A stretch of 22,289 bases of DNA from JBAZYZ01 sp041659085. GTDB lineage: Bacteria; Patescibacteriota; Minisyncoccia; Phycocordibacterales; VMEP01. The notes under the pieces were generated by a model. That model saw only the letters and a list, made by a program, of their open reading frames with translations. It ran no database searches and was not told where the DNA came from. Of the stretch, positions 20,093 to 22,289 are shown piece after piece. The DNA lies in NCBI GenBank assembly GCA_041659085.1, contig JBAZYZ010000011.1, positions 1 through 22,289 on the forward strand, in the 5' to 3' direction. A program made the position numbers and the translations under genes. How positions within the stretch are numbered: position 1 is the stretch's first letter; each line of letters starts with the position of its first letter.

Positions 20093-21364
20093 ATGGACAC
20101 CCTAATCAACAAATTAAAGTTAATCATCCGCGACAGGACGCTTCTGCAGCGCGTTCTTTTCGTTGTGGGGGCTTTGATTGTTTTCCGCATTTTGGCGGTA
20201 ATACCTATTCCCGGCGTTGACGCTTTCCGCTTGTCTCAATTTTTGTCCCAGAACCAGTTTTTCGGTTTGCTTGACGTTTTCTCGGGTGGCGGACTGTCCA
20301 CTCTTTCCATAGTTATGCTCGGTGTCGGACCGTATATTACCGCTTCAATCATTATGCAGCTCATGACCATAATGGTGCCGAGACTTAAAGCGCTTCTTCA
20401 CGAAGAAGGCGAGATTGGACGCCAAAAATTCACCCAGTATTCCCGCCTGCTCACTTTACCCCTCGCCCTCCTCCAGGGTTGGGGATTTTTGGCTCTTCTT
20501 GAGAAGCAGGGAGTATTGGGGCAGCTTTCCACTTTTGAAATGGTTATCAATCTTATTGTTATTACCGCCGGCACAGTGCTCCTTATGTGGATTGGAGAGC
20601 TTATTTCCGAATACGGCATAGGCAGTGGAGTTTCACTCATAATCTTTGCCGGCATCGTGGCGCGCCTACCTTCGACCGTAAACCAAATGCTGTTTTCTTT
20701 TGACGCTTCCCAGCTCCCGCTTTATATAGGATTTCTTGTCGCCGCGCTTTTGGTGGTGGCAGGAGTTGTTTTCATAACCGAAGCCGAACGGCCGCTTCCC
20801 GTTACTTACGCTAAGCGTGTTCGCGGAATGAAGGTCTATGGCGGCGTTTCCACTTACCTTCCACTCCGCATCAATCAGGCTGGTGTAATTCCGATAATTT
20901 TCGCCCTCTCGATACTTTTATTCCCTCAGATGATAGGCAACTTCCTGGTAGCCGTGAACAACGCGACGCTTGAAGCTATAGGGCGGTTTATGATTTCTGT
21001 CGTTTCAAACAGCTGGTTCTATGGAGTTTCTTACTTCATTCTCGTCGTGTTGTTTACCTACTTCTATACAGCCGTCACTTTTGACCCGGAAACTATTTCC
21101 AATAACCTGCAGAAAAGCGGAGCTTTTATCCCCGGTGTCCGCCCTGGCAACCCCACCGCCGAATACATAAGTCGGGTTCTAACGAGAGTGACGCTGTTTG
21201 GTGCGCTCTTTCTGGGTGTAGTCGCGGTCCTCCCTCTTATAATGCAGGGGCTGACCGGTATCTCGTCTCTCGCCATTGGCGGCACCGCCCTCCTGATTGT
21301 TGTTTCCGTGGTTTTGGACCTAATCAAGAAAGTAGACGCGCAGATTTCAATGAGGGAATATTAA
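20093..21364 (+). CDS. secY: Protein translocase subunit SecY
   Basis: 423 residues, the pore of the Sec export channel in the inner membrane. About ten hydrophobic segments are visible, from VLFVVGALIVFRILAVI near residue 19 to the end. Marks include the plug-region stretch FSGGGLSTLSIVMLGVGPYI, the loop AERPLPVTYAKRVRGMKVYGG, and the cytoplasmic C5 loop GAFIPGVRPGNPTAEYI with the Arg needed for SecA function. An upstream GTG at 20066 would add nine residues; MDTLINKLKLIIRDR is the typical start, so ATG 20093 is used. It is in the usual spc position after rplO. Confidence 0.97.
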   Translation: MDTLINKLKLIIRDRTLLQRVLFVVGALIVFRILAVIPIPGVDAFRLSQFLSQNQFFGLLDVFSGGGLSTLSIVMLGVGPYITASIIMQLMTIMVPRLKALLHEEGEIGRQKFTQYSRLLTLPLALLQGWGFLALLEKQGVLGQLSTFEMVINLIVITAGTVLLMWIGELISEYGIGSGVSLIIFAGIVARLPSTVNQMLFSFDASQLPLYIGFLVAALLVVAGVVFITEAERPLPVTYAKRVRGMKVYGGVSTYLPLRINQAGVIPIIFALSILLFPQMIGNFLVAVNNATLEAIGRFMISVVSNSWFYGVSYFILVVLFTYFYTAVTFDPETISNNLQKSGAFIPGVRPGNPTAEYISRVLTRVTLFGALFLGVVAVLPLIMQGLTGISSLAIGGTALLIVVSVVLDLIKKVDAQISMREY

Positions 21365-21388
21365 GCAAAATAAGTGGGCGTGACAATA

Positions 21389-21463
21389 ACACGCGATATG
21401 AAACAAAAATTGGACTAATGCTTTGTGTTACGTGGTTCGTGATATATGATAAGTGATATATGC
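21389..21463 (+). repeat. 14-bp-period repeat before adk, copy 2
   Basis: ACACGCGATATGAA (21389-21402), a 5-base gap, then AATTGGACTAATGC (21408-21421), TTTGTGTTACGTGG (21422-21435), TTCGTGATATATGA (21436-21449) and TAAGTGATATATGC (21450-21463). The types and their order match the tuf-rpsJ array, and the adk ATG is again positions 11-13 of the last unit. Confidence 0.75.
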
Positions 21464-22071
21464 ACCCGCAAACATTTATTTTTATAGGACGTTCCGGTTC
21501 CGGCAAGGGAACACAGGCCGAGCTTTTAAAAAAGTATTTGGACGAAGAAGTTGTCGGTACCCGCGACGTTCTTTATATCGAAACCGGTCCGCGTTTCAGG
21601 AACTTCATAAAAGAGGATACTTTTTCAAGCAAGCTTTCCAAAGAAGCGTACGATAATGCCGATTTGCAGCCCAGTTTCCTGGCGGTATGGATGTGGGCGT
21701 CAATCTTGATTGAGAAGATGAAAGGAGATGAACACCTTATAATTGACGGCACTCCGCGGGCCTTGCCGGAGGCCAAAGTTCTCTCTACCGCGCTTGATTT
21801 CTATTCCAGGAACGGCGCGCACGTAATTTATCTGAATGTTTCGCGTTCATGGACGGAGAAACGCCTTTTGGAAAGAGGAAGAGTTGAAGACGCGACTTTT
21901 ACCAAAAGAAATAAACGCATGGACTGGTTTGACAGGGAAGTTTTTCCGACAATTGAATACCTAAAAAATGACGACAGGTATCATCTCTATGACGTAAACG
22001 GCGAGCAAACAGTTGCGGACGTTCATAAGGAAATTATCGCCAGAATCTTTAGCGATAAATTCTTGGCTTAG
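21460..22071 (+). CDS. adk: Adenylate kinase-like nucleoside monophosphate kinase, LID-less
   Basis: 203 residues. The P-loop GRSGSGKGT (10-18) has Ser where most Adk have Pro. The NMP-binding Asp-Gly motif is LIIDGTPRALPEAK (93-106). The Arg-rich ATP-side segment is LLERGRVEDATFTKRNKR (136-153). In ordinary Adk a LID domain of 25-35 residues separates the first Arg from a later RxDD motif; here RVED follows almost at once, so the LID is missing. The expected reaction is AMP + ATP to 2 ADP. The place between secY and map supports adk. The ATG is supplied by the 14-bp repeat, with no Shine-Dalgarno. Confidence 0.88.
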   Translation: MHPQTFIFIGRSGSGKGTQAELLKKYLDEEVVGTRDVLYIETGPRFRNFIKEDTFSSKLSKEAYDNADLQPSFLAVWMWASILIEKMKGDEHLIIDGTPRALPEAKVLSTALDFYSRNGAHVIYLNVSRSWTEKRLLERGRVEDATFTKRNKRMDWFDREVFPTIEYLKNDDRYHLYDVNGEQTVADVHKEIIARIFSDKFLA

Positions 22072-22180
22072 TCTCTGTCAGGAATCAAGGTTCCCAGGCA
22101 GAAATTTGGAATCTAAAACTTTGCAATTTTAAATGAGTTTTAAAAATTAAAAAATTGTTTTTGAATTGAAAATTTCCGGA

Positions 22181-22289
22181 ATGGCTACAATAATTAAAAC
22201 AAAAGAAGAAGAGGAAATTGTTCGTGGGGGGGGTCGCCGCCTCGCTTTTGTTTTGGGCGAGCTTGGAAAGGCTGCGGTGCCCGGTGTCA
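22181..22289 (+). CDS. map: Methionine aminopeptidase, N-terminal fragment
   Basis: The first 36 codons of a gene cut by the window end. The peptide begins MATIIKTKEEEEIVRGGGRR and continues LAFVLGELGKAAVPGV, which fits the start of type I methionine aminopeptidase (IKTxEEI...GR...VL..L...V.PGV). The enzyme removes the initiator Met from new proteins. A run of eight G at 22226-22233 encodes the Gly stretch and keeps the frame. CCGGA immediately precedes the ATG, too close for a ribosome site. The 109-base gap after adk is AT-rich with weak inverted repeats and no clear terminator. Confidence 0.85.
   Translation, partial: MATIIKTKEEEEIVRGGGRRLAFVLGELGKAAVPGV

Noticed and set aside
22226..22233. 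Frameshift at the eight-G run in map
   Set aside because: The frame continues correctly into LAFVLGELGKAAVPGV with eight G, so the run is intact.

Overview
The window is a bacterial chromosome segment carrying the fused str - S10 - spc translation supercluster in canonical gene order: rpsL, rpsG, fusA, tuf, rpsJ, rplC, rplD, rplW, rplB, rpsS, rplV, rpsC, rplP, rpmC, rpsQ, rplN, rplX, rplE, then rpsN, rpsH, rplF, rplR, rpsE, rplO, secY, adk, map. rpmD (L30) is missing between rpsE and rplO. Adk is a short form without a recognisable LID domain, several ribosomal proteins carry Lys/Ala/Pro-rich tails, and most genes start without a Shine-Dalgarno sequence. Together these suggest a member of the Candidate Phyla Radiation (Patescibacteria), most likely a Parcubacteria-type lineage. 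That placement is inference from gene content.

Layout. 1-235: the end of a ComEC-type competence protein. 340-1863: an AT-rich DUF262 protein with a C-terminal RxxxxH motif, a plausible defence gene, closed by a shared bidirectional terminator. 1924-2130 (minus): L28. 2177-2803: a membrane site-2 protease (M50). 2872-6229: the rpsL-rpsG-fusA unit. 6350-10923: promoter, tuf, rpsJ, rplC, rplD, rplW, rplB and a terminator. 10929-14706: a second promoter, rpsS to rplE and a terminator. 14756-16183: a TruD-family tRNA pseudouridine synthase. 16274-16972 (minus): an unrecognised GC-rich gene with its own consensus promoter, Shine-Dalgarno sites and terminator. 17042-17173: an inverted repeat. 17230 to the end: a third promoter, then rpsN to map.

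The str-S10-spc genes are therefore one synteny block but several transcription units. Each ribosomal unit seems to start with a hairpin at or close to the predicted first nucleotide of its mRNA.

The most interesting material is between the genes. A 14-bp-period repeat fills the whole tuf-rpsJ gap and ends on the rpsJ start codon. The same elements in the same order sit in front of adk and end on its start codon. A fully base-paired three-way junction lies between rpsJ and rplC. A two-gene block with its own signals interrupts the spc operon between rplE and rpsN.
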